A stretch of 64,000 nt of DNA from Bradyrhizobium sp. LHD-71 (GCF_031157255.1 NZ_JAVIFX010000019.1:1-64000), one strand, 5' to 3'; positions 1 to 9,493 are shown, numbered from the stretch's first letter. The notes: generated from the letters alone by a model not told the origin. Made by a program: numbers and translations.

Positions 1-116
1 GAATTTCTGATCCATAAACGACACTAGAATCATAAACTTGCTAGTGTCCTGATCGAATCCGAAGTTCGCTCTGAGCTCGCTGCAAAGTATAGCGAACTTC
101 GGATTCGGGACACTAG
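1..116. repeat. paired-hairpin palindromic element, copy 1 (cut by window start)
   Basis: The window opens inside the 3' arm of hairpin 1, which ends GACACTAG at 20-27. The 13-nt linker AATCATAAACTTG follows at 28-40. Hairpin 2 is complete at 41-116, with feet CTAGTGTCC and GGGACACTAG, and arms that differ by a 4-nt TGAT bulge in the 5' (linker-proximal) arm. It is nearly identical to the copies at 14660 and 36827 and lies 6 bp beyond the trmB stop codon. Confidence 0.9.
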
Positions 117-122
117 CGTTGC

Positions 123-842
123 TTACCTCTCGCGTCGTCGAAAAATCAGATACGTCGCCTGCCGGCCTTCGCGCTCGGCTTTGCGGCCGTAGCGCGTCAT
201 CGTGAAGCCGGGCCAAGGCTTGCGCCAGTCGTCGGCGCGCTCGGCGGTCCAGCTGAAATCTGCTGACCGGACCACATGGGCGAGCGTCCAGGCGTTGTAG
301 TCATCGATGTCGCTGACGAAGCGGAATTCGCCGTGGTCGGCGAGCACGCGCGCGATCGCCGCGACCGTTTCGTCCTGCACGAACCGGCGCTTCCAGTGCC
401 GCCGCTTCGGCCACGGGTCAGGATGGATCAAGTCGATCCGCTGCAGCGAGGCCTGCGGCAACCAGGCCAGCAATTCGGCGGCGTCGCCTGCGAACAGCTT
501 CACGTTCGGCAGTGGCTGCGTGTCGAGGCTGCTAAGGATCTTCGCCATTCCGTTGACATACGGCTCGCAGCCGATGAAGCCTGCCGCAGGGTGGCCTGCT
601 GCTTCGGCAAGCAGATGTTCGCCGCCACCGAAGCCGATTTCCAGCCGCGCCGACGTAACGCTGGATCCGAACAGCCGCGCAATCGGTTCTGGTGCAGGCG
701 TGCCGATGTCGACCGTGAGTTGCGGCAGCAGCGACACCATCAGGTCGGCCTGATGATGCCGAAGCTTGTGGCCCTTGCGGCGGCCGAAGAACGAGCCTTG
801 CGCGCGAAGTTTTTGGGAATGTTCAGGGGTCATCGCGTGCAT
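123..842 (-). CDS. trmB: tRNA (guanine-N7)-methyltransferase TrmB
   Basis: This enzyme makes m7G46 in the variable loop of tRNAs, using S-adenosylmethionine in the cytoplasm. The 239-residue product has the SAM-binding segment EIGFGGGEH (residues about 68-76) and the family hallmark PDPWPKRRHWKRR (about 141-153), which contains the catalytic-face residues of TrmB enzymes. ATG codons at 842 and 833 are both possible starts; neither has a clear ribosome binding site. The gene follows the XRE regulator gene by 60 bp on the same strand. In many rhizobia metK lies between these two genes, but there is no room for it here. Confidence 0.93.
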   Translation of the reverse strand: MHAMTPEHSQKLRAQGSFFGRRKGHKLRHHQADLMVSLLPQLTVDIGTPAPEPIARLFGSSVTSARLEIGFGGGEHLLAEAAGHPAAGFIGCEPYVNGMAKILSSLDTQPLPNVKLFAGDAAELLAWLPQASLQRIDLIHPDPWPKRRHWKRRFVQDETVAAIARVLADHGEFRFVSDIDDYNAWTLAHVVRSADFSWTAERADDWRKPWPGFTMTRYGRKAEREGRQATYLIFRRRER

Positions 843-902
843 CCGCGAGCGCGAAGCCGCAAAGGATGAGATGAAGTTCAGCAGAAGCGCAGGCGCTGAT
901 CG

Positions 903-1319
903 TCAGCGTCGATCCGATTGCTCGCGCGTGGCGATCTGCTCGACCAGATCGACGATGCTGCGGCGCAGCTTCGAGTCGTTGATGCGCGTGAACGCGCGGG
1001 TCAGCGCGAGGCCTTCCGACGTTGCCAGAAAATCGGAGACGTAAGCAGGTGAGGGGGCTTCAGTCACGCCGTCGGCACTGATGGTTCCGCCTGGACCACC
1101 TTCGAACAGGAATGAAACCGGGACTTGCAGGATTTCGGAGATCTGCTGCAGACGGCTGGCGCCGACGCGATTGGTGCCTTTTTCGTACTTCTGAATCTGC
1201 TGAAATGTCAGCCCGAGGGACTCGCCGAGTTTCTCCTGGCTCATGCCGAGCATGATGCGCCGCATACGGATCCTGCTGCCGACGTACTTGTCGACGGGAT
1301 TTGGCGCTTTCACCGACAT
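903..1319 (-). CDS. XRE-family transcriptional regulator, PraR-like
   Basis: This is a cytoplasmic DNA-binding protein of 138 residues. A helix-turn-helix of the Cro/CI type fills about residues 12-66 (MSQEKLGESLGLTFQQIQKY is its core), followed by a Pro/Gly-rich linker and a helical C-terminal tail. The reading frame extends to 1382, but ATG 1319 has a good GGGGAG ribosome binding site 7 nt upstream, so I chose it. Size and position between lnt and trmB match the rhizobial PraR group, regulators of surface attachment and quorum sensing. That functional link is inference from family and neighbourhood. Confidence 0.8.
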   Translation of the reverse strand: MSVKAPNPVDKYVGSRIRMRRIMLGMSQEKLGESLGLTFQQIQKYEKGTNRVGASRLQQISEILQVPVSFLFEGGPGGTISADGVTEAPSPAYVSDFLATSEGLALTRAFTRINDSKLRRSIVDLVEQIATREQSDRR

Positions 1320-1664
1320 CAGCTTCTCCCCGGGACCAATTAGGCTCATGACACTCGCCCGTTTAAGAAAATCTACATGCAACTATGCGGATTAGACAGG
1401 CCGGGTCAAACCCTAGTCCCGGCCCCGGTATTTATCGCATTCTACAAACTTGAGAAAAAGGGTAGCGGGTTCCGGCAGGTTCACCGCAAGGTCCGCAGCT
1501 GGACTGCCTCGTCTGTTAGCTTGACGGATATCATCTTACCTCCCATGAACGCAGTATGAATACGTTCGATTGGGCAGGCACTTAGCAGGCTGCGGCGATT
1601 GGCTCCACAGCCTGTAGTTGTGATTGCCGCGTAAAGGCCAAAAATGTGGCGCGCCGAATGCCGC
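1320..1664. other. intergenic gap between lnt and the XRE regulator gene
   Basis: This 345-bp stretch should carry the regulator's promoter on the minus strand. It has a 7-bp hairpin (CAGGCTG at 1586-1592, CAGCCTG at 1608-1614) just after the lnt stop, without a T-tract. I see no credible coding region; a 60-codon plus-strand frame at 1377-1559 has no ribosome binding site or recognisable product. Confidence 0.6.
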
Positions 1665-3287
1665 TTATGGCCCGGAAAGCGTCCGTCGAGACCGGCCCGT
1701 CATCCGTCGGCGTAGCGCGACGGCGAGGGCTGCGGCGATGAACAGGCCCGCCGGAACATCGCCGGCGCGGTTGTAGACTGTGGGCGCGAGCGGTTGTGGC
1801 AGCGCGGCGTCCAGAATGCCTTCGGCCCCCAGGCCGAGTTGCGCGACAATCCGCCCCAGGGGATCGATGACCGCGGAAATACCGGTGTTCGCGGCTCGCA
1901 CCACCGGCAATCCTTCCTCGATCGCGCGCAGGCGCGCCTGCTGCAGATGCTGGTAGGGACCCGGGCTGTTCCCGAACCATCCATCGTTGGTCAGATTGAC
2001 GATCCAGGCCGGTCGTTCGTCGCGTGAGGTGATCTCGCCGGGAAAAATGGCCTCGTAGCAGATCAGCGGCAGCATGCGTGGCGTGCGCGGCAGATCGATC
2101 GGACGGCGCCTCGTGCCCGGAATGAAGCCGCCCTGGACTTTCGTGAGTTGCGAGAAGCCGAGCATCTCCATCGTGGATTGAAAGGGGAGGAATTCGCCGA
2201 ACGGCACCAGATGCAGCTTGTCGTAGACCGACAGGATCGAGCCGTCGTGGTCGATCACGTAAATGGAGTTGTAGGCGCGGCGCACCGGTTGTCCGGGCGG
2301 TGCCGAATCCGGCGGCCGCACGCCGCCGGTGATCAGGATCGTTCCTTCGGGCAGAAGGTTGGCGATCTGCGCCATGGCGTCGGCTTCGCGCGTGAGGAAG
2401 AAGGGGAATGCGGATTCCGGCCAAATCAGCACGGTGGCGTCGCGCACGCCCTGCGATTGCGGTCCGGTCGAACGGTCGGACAGGGCGAGGTACTTACGCA
2501 TGACCTCGGCCTTGGCGCCATAGTTGAACTTCGCGTCCTGCGGCAGGTTCGGCTGCATGATGCGCAGCTTCACGCCTTCGACGAGACGCGTCGGCGCGCC
2601 CGCAAGGCGAACGCCGCCGTAAGCCGCCATGATTGCGAGGACGAGCAGCGCCAGCGCCGGTGCGAGCCAGCGGTGCCGCGTCATGCTCTTCTCGTCGACC
2701 AGTACCGCCGGGCTCGCGAAGATCGCGACCGTGAGGAAGGTCAGGCCCCACAATCCAATCAGCGAAGCAGTTTGCGCGAGCGCGAGCGGGTTCGACAGGG
2801 CGTAGCCCAGCGCATTCCATGGAAAGCCCGTCAGCAGGTGCCCACGCAGCCATTCGGAAGCGGTCAGCGCAACGGCCAGCGAGAGGATCCGCGATGCGTC
2901 CTTGGTCCAGATCAGCCGCGCGAGCAGGAAGCCGAGCGCCATGAAGATCGCAAGCCCCGCCGGCAGTCCGGCGACGGCGAACGGCAGCAGCCAGCCGAAC
3001 GTCCGCGCATCGACCAGCAACGCGTTGCCGATCCAGTAGAGGCCTGCGAGGAAATAGCCGAAGCCGAACCACCAGCCGCTCAGGGCGGCGGTGGGCCATC
3101 CGCCGAGCTTGCCGGCACCGGCGCCGTCGATCAGCCAGACCGCGACCGGCAGCGTCAGAAAAAGCACCGGCCACAGGCCGAACGGCGGCATGGCGAGCGC
3201 CGACGCCGCGCCCGCCGCAAACGCGATCGCAGCGCGACGCCAGCCCCATGACAGGACGACGGAATGGGCAAGCCGCGTCAGCGTCAC
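1665..3287 (-). CDS. lnt: apolipoprotein N-acyltransferase
   Basis: Lnt adds the third acyl chain to lipoproteins at the periplasmic face of the inner membrane. The 540-residue protein begins with about six membrane segments (residues 15-220), followed by a carbon-nitrogen hydrolase domain and a last membrane segment near 505-525. The catalytic triad is visible: Glu291 in WPESAFPF, Lys357 in YDKLHLVPFGE and Cys410 in LICYEAIFPGE. Translation starts with GTG at 3287, in a GTGA overlap with the stop of the upstream CorC-like gene, so the two are translationally coupled. Confidence 0.96.
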   Translation of the reverse strand: MTLTRLAHSVVLSWGWRRAAIAFAAGAASALAMPPFGLWPVLFLTLPVAVWLIDGAGAGKLGGWPTAALSGWWFGFGYFLAGLYWIGNALLVDARTFGWLLPFAVAGLPAGLAIFMALGFLLARLIWTKDASRILSLAVALTASEWLRGHLLTGFPWNALGYALSNPLALAQTASLIGLWGLTFLTVAIFASPAVLVDEKSMTRHRWLAPALALLVLAIMAAYGGVRLAGAPTRLVEGVKLRIMQPNLPQDAKFNYGAKAEVMRKYLALSDRSTGPQSQGVRDATVLIWPESAFPFFLTREADAMAQIANLLPEGTILITGGVRPPDSAPPGQPVRRAYNSIYVIDHDGSILSVYDKLHLVPFGEFLPFQSTMEMLGFSQLTKVQGGFIPGTRRRPIDLPRTPRMLPLICYEAIFPGEITSRDERPAWIVNLTNDGWFGNSPGPYQHLQQARLRAIEEGLPVVRAANTGISAVIDPLGRIVAQLGLGAEGILDAALPQPLAPTVYNRAGDVPAGLFIAAALAVALRRRMTGRSRRTLSGP

Positions 3288-4438
3288 GTATCGCTCGCGG
3301 GATCTTTGGACGATGTGCTGTCGTCGGCAGAATGCGAGCCGGAGGGTGCGCTGTCGGCGTCGGGAGTCTCGGACGCGTTCGTGCGACGTCGCGCGCTGCG
3401 CGCGCGCGCCGGCGCCGGCAGCTCCTTGCGGACGCTGATGCGCAAGCGCTTCAGGCGGCGCGGATCGGCGTCCAGGACCTCGATCTCGAACGGCCCCGGT
3501 CCGGAAATCACCTCGCCGCGCGGCGGCAGCCGACCGAGCTGCGCAACCAGATAGCCGCCAAGCGTGTCGACCGTGCTCGCGGCCTCGCCCGGATCGAACG
3601 TCGGGCCGATCAGCGCGATGACATCGTCGATCGGCGCGCGCGCGTCGGCGATGAAGGAATTGTCCGGCTGCTTGACGATCGAGGGTGGCGCGTCATCATC
3701 GTGCTCGTCGTCGATCCGGCCGACGATCTGCTCAACGAGATCTTCGATTGACACGAGACCGTCGGTGCCGCCGTATTCGTCCACCACCAGCGCAAGATGC
3801 ATGCGCGTCGCCTGCATCTGCGCCAACAGATCGATCGCCGGCATCGACGGCGGAACGTACAAAAGCTTGCGGATAATGCCAGCGTGCTCGAGCGGCATCG
3901 ACAGATCGATGCTGCGCAGGTCGAGATTGGCGGGAAGCGGCCGCTTGCGGCGCGTATTGGCTTCGGGATCGACCTGGGAGCGGGAGGTGATGTAGGCGAG
4001 CAGGTCGCGGATGTGCACCATGCCTTCCGGATCGTCGAGCGTCTCGCGATAGACGACCAAACGCGACAGTGCGGCGCTCTCGAACAACTTCATCAGGTCG
4101 CCGAGCGGAATGTCCTGCTTGACCGCGACAATGTCGGCCCGTTGCACCATCACGTCGGCGATCCGTCGCTCGCGCAGATCGAGGATGTTGCGCAGCATGG
4201 CGCGCTCGGCGGCGGTAAACCCGATCTGGTCGGGCGTCGATCCCTCGAGCACGGCTTCGAGATCGGTCCGAAGCGAGCCGGATCGCCAGCCAAGCAGCGT
4301 GCGGATCGCGCGCGCCAGCCAATTGTCGTGGGATCTCGACCCGTCCGTGTCGCGCGCGGACGTGCCGCGGTCATGTTCCGGCGCGGTTTCGTCGCGACTG
4401 TTGCCAGGTATCGGGTCAGGCGGCACGGAGTCGCTCAC
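3284..4438 (-). CDS. HlyC/CorC-family CBS-domain protein
   Basis: The 384-residue protein has two CBS motifs (about residues 85-225), including LSRLVVYRETLDDPEGMVHI and LALVVDEYGGTDGLVSIEDL, and a CorC/HlyC transporter-associated domain (about 265-350). There is no DUF21 membrane domain, so it resembles the soluble CorC/YbeX type linked to magnesium efflux and ribosome function. Both tails are Arg/Ser/Asp-rich and look disordered. The start is GTG 4438, overlapping the ybeY stop. ybeX beside ybeY, phoH and lnt is the standard arrangement. Confidence 0.88.
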   Translation of the reverse strand: MSDSVPPDPIPGNSRDETAPEHDRGTSARDTDGSRSHDNWLARAIRTLLGWRSGSLRTDLEAVLEGSTPDQIGFTAAERAMLRNILDLRERRIADVMVQRADIVAVKQDIPLGDLMKLFESAALSRLVVYRETLDDPEGMVHIRDLLAYITSRSQVDPEANTRRKRPLPANLDLRSIDLSMPLEHAGIIRKLLYVPPSMPAIDLLAQMQATRMHLALVVDEYGGTDGLVSIEDLVEQIVGRIDDEHDDDAPPSIVKQPDNSFIADARAPIDDVIALIGPTFDPGEAASTVDTLGGYLVAQLGRLPPRGEVISGPGPFEIEVLDADPRRLKRLRISVRKELPAPARARSARRRTNASETPDADSAPSGSHSADDSTSSKDPASDT

Positions 4439-4917
4439 GCATAAGGGTTGGGGACGCCGAGGGTTGCGAGGATCGTCCGCTCCAGCTCCTCCATCGATTC
4501 CGCATCGGCATCGTTCTCGTGATCGTAACCGACGAGATGGAGAAATCCGTGCACGGCGAGATGGCTGAGATGGTGCGCGAACGGTTTGTTCTCGCTCTCG
4601 GCTTCGCGCCGCGTAATCTCATAGGCGATCGCGATGTCGCCGAGCATGCGTGGCTGCGCAGCGCGTGCGGGCGTTGGTACGGCCGGAAACGAAAGCACGT
4701 TGGTCGGCTTGTCGATCCCGCGCCAGTCGCGGTTGAGCGTTCTGATTCCAGAATCATCGGTCAGCACAATAGCAACTTCGGCGCCCTCCGCCGAAGCAGA
4801 AGCGTGCCGCGCGGCAGCTTCGATTGCGCGCTGCACAAGCGCTTCGGCCTCCGGTTCCGCCTCCCAGCAGGGGGCGGTGACGAGAATATCGGCCGTCAAG
4901 GGCGCGATGGAGGGCAT
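4435..4917 (-). CDS. ybeY: endoribonuclease YbeY
   Basis: YbeY is a metal-dependent RNase needed for 16S rRNA 3'-end maturation and ribosome quality control. The 160-residue product carries the zinc-binding signature HLSHLAVHGFLHLVGYDH (about residues 117-134), with the three His ligands of the family. It lies between phoH (14 bp upstream) and the CorC-like gene (4-bp overlap), as in most proteobacteria. Length is normal. ATG at 4917 is the start; the ribosome binding site is weak. Confidence 0.95.
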   Translation of the reverse strand: MPSIAPLTADILVTAPCWEAEPEAEALVQRAIEAAARHASASAEGAEVAIVLTDDSGIRTLNRDWRGIDKPTNVLSFPAVPTPARAAQPRMLGDIAIAYEITRREAESENKPFAHHLSHLAVHGFLHLVGYDHENDADAESMEELERTILATLGVPNPYA

Positions 4918-4931
4918 GGCAGTGTCGCCTG

Positions 4932-6002
4932 TCAGGCCTTTCCGGCACTCTTGTCCGGAAACTTGCCGGGTCCGGGCGCGGCTTTCTCATAGGCGGCGAC
5001 GATCCGTTGCACGAGTTCGTGGCGGATCACGTCCTCGGCGCCGAACTTCACCTGGGCGATGCCCTCGACGCCGTCAAGCAGCCGCGTTGCTTCTGCAAGG
5101 CCGGACGGCTGGCCGTTCGGCAGGTCGACCTGGCTTGGATCGCCGGTGACGATCATGCGGCTGTTCTCGCCGAGCCGTGTCAGGAACATCTTCATCTGCA
5201 TCGACGTCGTGTTCTGCGCCTCGTCGAGGATGATGACGGCATTGGTGAGCGTTCTGCCGCGCATGAATGCGAGCGGTGCGATCTCGATCTCGCCAGTCTG
5301 CAACGCGCGCTCGACCACGCGCGCATCCATCAGGTCGTAGAGCGCGTCGTAGATCGGCCGCAGATAAGGATCGACCTTCTCGCGCATATCGCCGGGCAAA
5401 AAGCCGAGCCGCTCGCCGGCCTCGACCGCCGGGCGCGACAGGATGATCTTGTCGACCTCCTTGCGCTCGAACAGCTGCGCGGCATGCGCGACCGCAAGCC
5501 AGGTCTTGCCGGTACCGGCGGGCCCGGTGCCGAACACCAGCGAGTGCCGTTTCAGCGCGCGGATATAGGCGTCCTGTGCCGCGGTGCGCGCCCGCACGGG
5601 ACGCTTGCGCAGATTGATCTCCTCGAACGCGGAGCGCGCCGCCTTCGGATCGAAATCGAACAGCGAACCTTGCGCGATCACGGCGCGTATCGCGCCGTCG
5701 ACGTCGCCCTGGGTCAGTTCGTGCCCACGCAGGACCTGATCGTAGAGTTCCTCGAGCACCCGCCGCGCCGCCTCGCAGCCGTCGCGTGAGCCTGCGATCG
5801 TGACGTGATTGCCGCGCTGGTCGGCAACGACGTTCAGCCGTCGCTCGATCAGCGCGAGGTTCTGTCCGTACTGGCCGACGAGCGACGACGCCGCGCGATT
5901 GTCGTCGAAGGCGAGTTCGATATGGGAATCGGGCGTCTTCAGGTCTCGGTCGAGTTTGCGGCCGGGCGCGAGCGATGGTGAATCCGATGCGCTTTTTGGC
6001 AA
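4932..6002 (-). CDS. phoH: PhoH-like ATPase (YbeZ)
   Basis: This cytoplasmic P-loop ATPase is thought to work with YbeY in RNA metabolism. The 356-residue protein has an N-terminal KH-like region (about 40-90) and a PhoH domain with Walker A GPAGTGKTWLAV and a Walker B-like segment AVIILDEAQNTT. The only start in frame after the miaB stop is TTG at 6002, 5 bp downstream of it; no ATG or GTG lies near. TTG initiation here is unusual for a core gene. Confidence 0.92.
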   Translation of the reverse strand: MPKSASDSPSLAPGRKLDRDLKTPDSHIELAFDDNRAASSLVGQYGQNLALIERRLNVVADQRGNHVTIAGSRDGCEAARRVLEELYDQVLRGHELTQGDVDGAIRAVIAQGSLFDFDPKAARSAFEEINLRKRPVRARTAAQDAYIRALKRHSLVFGTGPAGTGKTWLAVAHAAQLFERKEVDKIILSRPAVEAGERLGFLPGDMREKVDPYLRPIYDALYDLMDARVVERALQTGEIEIAPLAFMRGRTLTNAVIILDEAQNTTSMQMKMFLTRLGENSRMIVTGDPSQVDLPNGQPSGLAEATRLLDGVEGIAQVKFGAEDVIRHELVQRIVAAYEKAAPGPGKFPDKSAGKA

Positions 6003-6007
6003 GGGTT

Positions 6008-7420
6008 TCAGGCTCCAGTCGTTGTAGTCAACGAGGCGTGGTTATGACGCGACGAGCCTGTCCGTGCAGGCTCCGCCGACAGATCTCCGAAAAAGCTGTA
6101 GCGCTCCAAGCCGGTCAGCGTCACTGGCAGCACGCGGCCTATGATGTCGGAAGAAGCCATGACGTGCACGGGCTGCAGATAAGCCGAGCGGCCGACGATC
6201 TGTCCTGCGCGGCGGCCCGTCTGTTCAAACAGCACATCGAATGTCTTGCCGATGCAGCCGACATTGAACGCCGCCTGGCGGCTGTCGATGAGCTCCTGCA
6301 ACTGGGCGAGACGCTGATCCATCGTCGCCGCGTCGACCATCCCCTGCATGTCCGCCGCGGGCGTACCGGGCCGCGGCGAATATTTGAACGAGTAGGCCGA
6401 AGCGTAACCGATTTCCGCGACCAGCGCGAGCGTCGCCGCAAAGTCATCGTCGGTTTCTGAGGGGAAACCGACGATGAAATCCGACGAAAACGCCATATCG
6501 CTGCGCGCGGCGCGAAATTTTTCGATGATGCGATGGTACTCGGCGATGGTGTGCTTGCGGTTCATGGCGGCAAGAATGTGATCCGAGCCCGACTGCACGG
6601 GCAGGTGCAGGTAAGGCATCAGCGCCGGCAGGTCGCGGTGGGCTGCGATCAGGCTGTCGTCGACATCGCAAGGATGGCTCGTCGAATAGCGAAGCCGGGC
6701 GATTCCCTCGATTCCCGCAAGATGGTGCAGCAGCTTGCCGAGCGGCCACGGCTTGCCGTCCGGTCCGGTGCCGTGAAAGGCGTTGACGTTCTGGCCGATC
6801 AGCGTGATTTCGCGCACGCCATTGTCGGCGAGCCGTCGCACGTCGTCGGCGATCTTCACGACGGAGCGCGAAACTTCCGCGCCGCGCGTGTAGGGCACGA
6901 CGCAAAACGTGCAGAATTTGTCGCAACCTTCCTGCACGGTGACGAAGGAGGTGACGCCGCGCGCACGAATGGCTGCCGGCTGCGGCGGCGCGAGCGACGA
7001 AAACTTGTCCACGACCGGAAACTCGGTCTCGATTGCGCGGCCGTCACGACGGGCGCGCCGCAGCAGCTCGGGAAGATGATGGTAGCTCTGCGGCCCGACC
7101 ACGACGTCGACGACCGGCGCGCGGCGGACGATCTCGGCGCCTTCGGCCTGTGCGACACATCCGGCGACGACGATCTTCATGTCGCGACCGGCGCGCGCCG
7201 CGTCATCTTTCGCCTCGCGAAGCCGGCCGAGCTCGGAATAGACCTTCTCGGAGGCTTTCTCACGGATGTGGCAGGTATTCAAGATCACGAGGTCGGCGTC
7301 GGCAGCATTCGCCGTCTCGACGAAATTCTCGTGCGTCAGGGTGTCCACCATGCGCTGTGCATCGTAGACATTCATCTGACAGCCGTATGACTTGATATGC
7401 AGCTTACGCGGCGCGTTCAT
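6008..7420 (-). CDS. miaB: tRNA-2-methylthio-N6-dimethylallyladenosine synthase MiaB
   Basis: MiaB is a radical-SAM methylthiotransferase that converts i6A37 to ms2i6A37 in tRNAs reading UNN codons. The 470-residue protein begins [17 protein letters not shown] at ATG 7420; an open frame extends further upstream but overlaps fur out of frame. The UPF0004 domain carries cluster cysteines 14, 50 and 88; the radical-SAM motif is CDKFCTFC (Cys166, 170, 173). A TRAM domain ends the protein. It is followed 5 bp later by phoH. Confidence 0.96.
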   Translation of the reverse strand: MNAPRKLHIKSYGCQMNVYDAQRMVDTLTHENFVETANAADADLVILNTCHIREKASEKVYSELGRLREAKDDAARAGRDMKIVVAGCVAQAEGAEIVRRAPVVDVVVGPQSYHHLPELLRRARRDGRAIETEFPVVDKFSSLAPPQPAAIRARGVTSFVTVQEGCDKFCTFCVVPYTRGAEVSRSVVKIADDVRRLADNGVREITLIGQNVNAFHGTGPDGKPWPLGKLLHHLAGIEGIARLRYSTSHPCDVDDSLIAAHRDLPALMPYLHLPVQSGSDHILAAMNRKHTIAEYHRIIEKFRAARSDMAFSSDFIVGFPSETDDDFAATLALVAEIGYASAYSFKYSPRPGTPAADMQGMVDAATMDQRLAQLQELIDSRQAAFNVGCIGKTFDVLFEQTGRRAGQIVGRSAYLQPVHVMASSDIIGRVLPVTLTGLERYSFFGDLSAEPARTGSSRHNHASLTTTTGA

Positions 7421-7539
7421 TGCCCGCTCAGATATAGACAAACCCGGCTCAAATCCAGCGCTCGGGCGGGCGAACCGTTCAAATTGGAACCAGTCGGCGG
7501 CCCCGGCGGGTCCGATCCGGGCGGCCGGGGCCCGAGATT

Positions 7540-8013
7540 TCAGGTCTTGTCGTCGTCGAGCGGCACGCAATAGAGCTCGAGCCGATGATCGACCAGCTTG
7601 TAGCCGAGCTTGCGGGCGACTTCCGCCTGCAGCTTTTCGATCTCGTCGGAGGTGAACTCGATCACCTTGCCGTCGCGCAGGTTGATCAGGTGATCGTGGT
7701 GCGTCTCGCGCATCTGTTCGTAGCGTGCACGCCCCTCGCGAAAGTCGTGACGTTCGATGATGCCGGCGTCTTCGAACAGCTTGACCGTGCGGTAGACCGT
7801 CGAGATGGAGATCTTGTCGTCGATGGCGACACAGCGGCGATAAAGTTCTTCGACGTCGGGATGATCGGTTGCCGCAGCGAGAACGCGCGCGATGACGCGC
7901 CGCTGTTCGGTCATGCGCATGCCCGTCGCGGCGCACCGCGCCTCGATGTCTCCACCTTTCGTCTCCCCGTCCTTGCTGGGGGCCGATGAGGGGATGGGTT
8001 TTACGGCAGTCAT
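7540..8013 (-). CDS. fur: Fur-family metalloregulator (Fur/Mur type)
   Basis: This is a dimeric metal-responsive repressor of 157 residues. The winged helix spans about 25-90 ([18 protein letters not shown]), then the HHDHLI metal-binding segment. The usual CxxC zinc motif after HHDHLI is absent: the segment reads [16 protein letters not shown]. That is typical of alphaproteobacterial Fur/Mur proteins, many of which sense manganese. The start ATG 8013 has an AGAGAG-like ribosome binding site; the frame extends to 8106 without support. It lies upstream of miaB with a 119-bp gap. Confidence 0.88.
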   Translation of the reverse strand: MTAVKPIPSSAPSKDGETKGGDIEARCAATGMRMTEQRRVIARVLAAATDHPDVEELYRRCVAIDDKISISTVYRTVKLFEDAGIIERHDFREGRARYEQMRETHHDHLINLRDGKVIEFTSDEIEKLQAEVARKLGYKLVDHRLELYCVPLDDDKT

Positions 8014-8116
8014 CGATCGCTCTCTTGAGAATTGATCGTGATGTTCGCTTCTCTTAAGTCCAAATCTAACATTCGCCCCCATTTTCGAAAGCCTTGCGAA
8101 TGCCAAATCCGCTTTG

Positions 8117-8285
8117 CGAGGGCGGCGAACTGGAACGTCCTGTCAGTTTCGCGGCGAGCTTATCGCAAGGAAGTGCAAGTTCAAAACCGCACGGGAAACA
8201 TAAAGTTGCTAGTGCTCCTAGTGTTTTCGAAGTCCGGATGCAAGGGCGCAGCAACGCGATGCAAACTTCGAAAACCGAACGCTGG
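8117..8285. repeat. degenerate paired-hairpin palindromic element
   Basis: This is an old copy of the family. Hairpin 1 has left foot CGAGGGCGG (8117-8125) and a right arm with TTCAAAACCGCAC, around a loop containing TTTCGCGGCGAG. The linker reads AACATAAAGTTG. Hairpin 2 begins CTAGTGCTCC, then a 4-nt TAGT bulge, then GTTTTCGAAGT, and pairs with ACTTCGAAAAC downstream. The bulge is again in the linker-proximal arm. Foot sequences resemble the variant at 28032. It fills the rimI-fur gap. Confidence 0.7.
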
Positions 8286-8312
8286 TTCGTCTTTTCTGAC
8301 ACCGCTTGCGCG

Positions 8313-8798
8313 TCAGAACAAGTCTCGCTGCATGATCAACGCATTCAATTTCGCGCCGCTTTTGTCGCTATAGTACTGTTCCCGCCGCCCGACCGTGGTG
8401 AAGCCCGCGTGCTGATAGAGACGGACCGCCGGCTGGTTGTTCTCTTCGACTTCCAGGAATACGTGGCGGATGCCGCGACCTGCAAGATGTCCCAGATGAC
8501 TGGCGAGCAGGTCGCGGGAGTAGCCGCGCCCACGCTGCGCTGAGGCGATTGCTACCGACAGGATCTCCGCTTCATCCACCGCAAGGCGCGAAATGATGAA
8601 GCCGATCGGCTTGCGGCCATGCATCAGCCGCTGGGCGAATGTATTGCGTTCGGCGAGCATTGTTTCGAACTCGCCCTGGCCCCAGCCGCGATGGAACGAC
8701 GCGCGGTGCAACTGTGACAGCCTGGCTGCGTCCCGCATGGTCGCAGGCTCGATACTGGTCGAGGGCGGCGCAAACAACCGCGAAAGCCAGCCGATCAT
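8313..8798 (-). CDS. rimI: [ribosomal protein S18]-alanine N-acetyltransferase
   Basis: RimI is a GNAT enzyme that acetylates the N-terminus of ribosomal protein S18; relatives have wider N-acetyl targets. The 161-residue protein has the acetyl-CoA pyrophosphate loop QRGRGYSRDLL and the typical EVEENNQPAVRLYQHAGF segment with the Glu/Tyr pair used in catalysis. ATG 8798 overlaps the tsaB stop (ATGA), which fixes the start; the frame extends to 8918 inside tsaB. tsaB-rimI is a common operon. Confidence 0.92.
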   Translation of the reverse strand: MIGWLSRLFAPPSTSIEPATMRDAARLSQLHRASFHRGWGQGEFETMLAERNTFAQRLMHGRKPIGFIISRLAVDEAEILSVAIASAQRGRGYSRDLLASHLGHLAGRGIRHVFLEVEENNQPAVRLYQHAGFTTVGRREQYYSDKSGAKLNALIMQRDLF

Positions 8799-9493
8799 GA
8801 AGAGGCCGACAGTGCCGCCCGATCCTGCACGGCGATCGCCTGCGGCTTCGCATCCACCGCGCGCAGATAGAGCGGCCGCGGCTTCGAGGTTGCCGGATTG
8901 GCGGCGACGCCGACCCACGCCACCCAGACGATCTCGGGCGCCACGCTCTGCTCAACGCTTGCGGGTGGCGTCACATGGCCCGGCCAGCGCTCGGCAACCA
9001 GTTGTGCGGCATTGCCGACCAGACGCAGCGGGCCGAACCTTGTCTGGTCGAAAACGTCGGCGATCGGCGCGATGCATGGCCGGACCAGGGCGGTGCCGTC
9101 GCCGTCGACCACCTGCATGTAGACGTGATCGTGCCGCGCGTCGATCAGCGAGACGATCGGACCGCCGGCTTCGGCAAGATGTGGCGCGGCAAAGGCTGAG
9201 AGCGTGGTGACGCCGACCACCGGCTTGTCGGCAGCGAGACCAAGTCCTCGCGCGGCCGAGATGCCGACGCGCAGGCCGGTGAAACTTCCCGGGCCGACCG
9301 TCACTGCGATGCGGTCAAGCGCCGTAAAAGGAAGTGCGGCCGCTTTCATCACGCGGTCGACCATCGGCATCAAAGCTTCCGCGTGGCCGCGCGCCATCGC
9401 CTGCGATTCATGCGCGCGAAGTGAATTCGCCTCCGAATCGAGAACGGCCACGGCGCAAGCTTCGAGCGCAGTATCGATGGCGAGGATCAGCAT
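8795..9493 (-). CDS. tsaB: tRNA threonylcarbamoyladenosine biosynthesis protein TsaB
   Basis: TsaB is the non-catalytic ASKHA-fold partner of TsaD in making t6A37 in tRNAs that read ANN codons. The 232-residue protein has the N-terminal phosphate-binding strand MLILAIDTALEACAVAV and the hallmark VGPGSFTGLRVGISAARGL (about 68-86). It is coupled to rimI downstream by a 4-bp overlap. TsaD and TsaE are not in the window. Confidence 0.94.
   Translation of the reverse strand: MLILAIDTALEACAVAVLDSEANSLRAHESQAMARGHAEALMPMVDRVMKAAALPFTALDRIAVTVGPGSFTGLRVGISAARGLGLAADKPVVGVTTLSAFAAPHLAEAGGPIVSLIDARHDHVYMQVVDGDGTALVRPCIAPIADVFDQTRFGPLRLVGNAAQLVAERWPGHVTPPASVEQSVAPEIVWVAWVGVAANPATSKPRPLYLRAVDAKPQAIAVQDRAALSASS

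Noticed and set aside
2148-3251. A 367-codon plus-strand frame
   Set aside because: It is antisense to lnt, is Arg/Gln-rich low-complexity, and has no recognisable domain.
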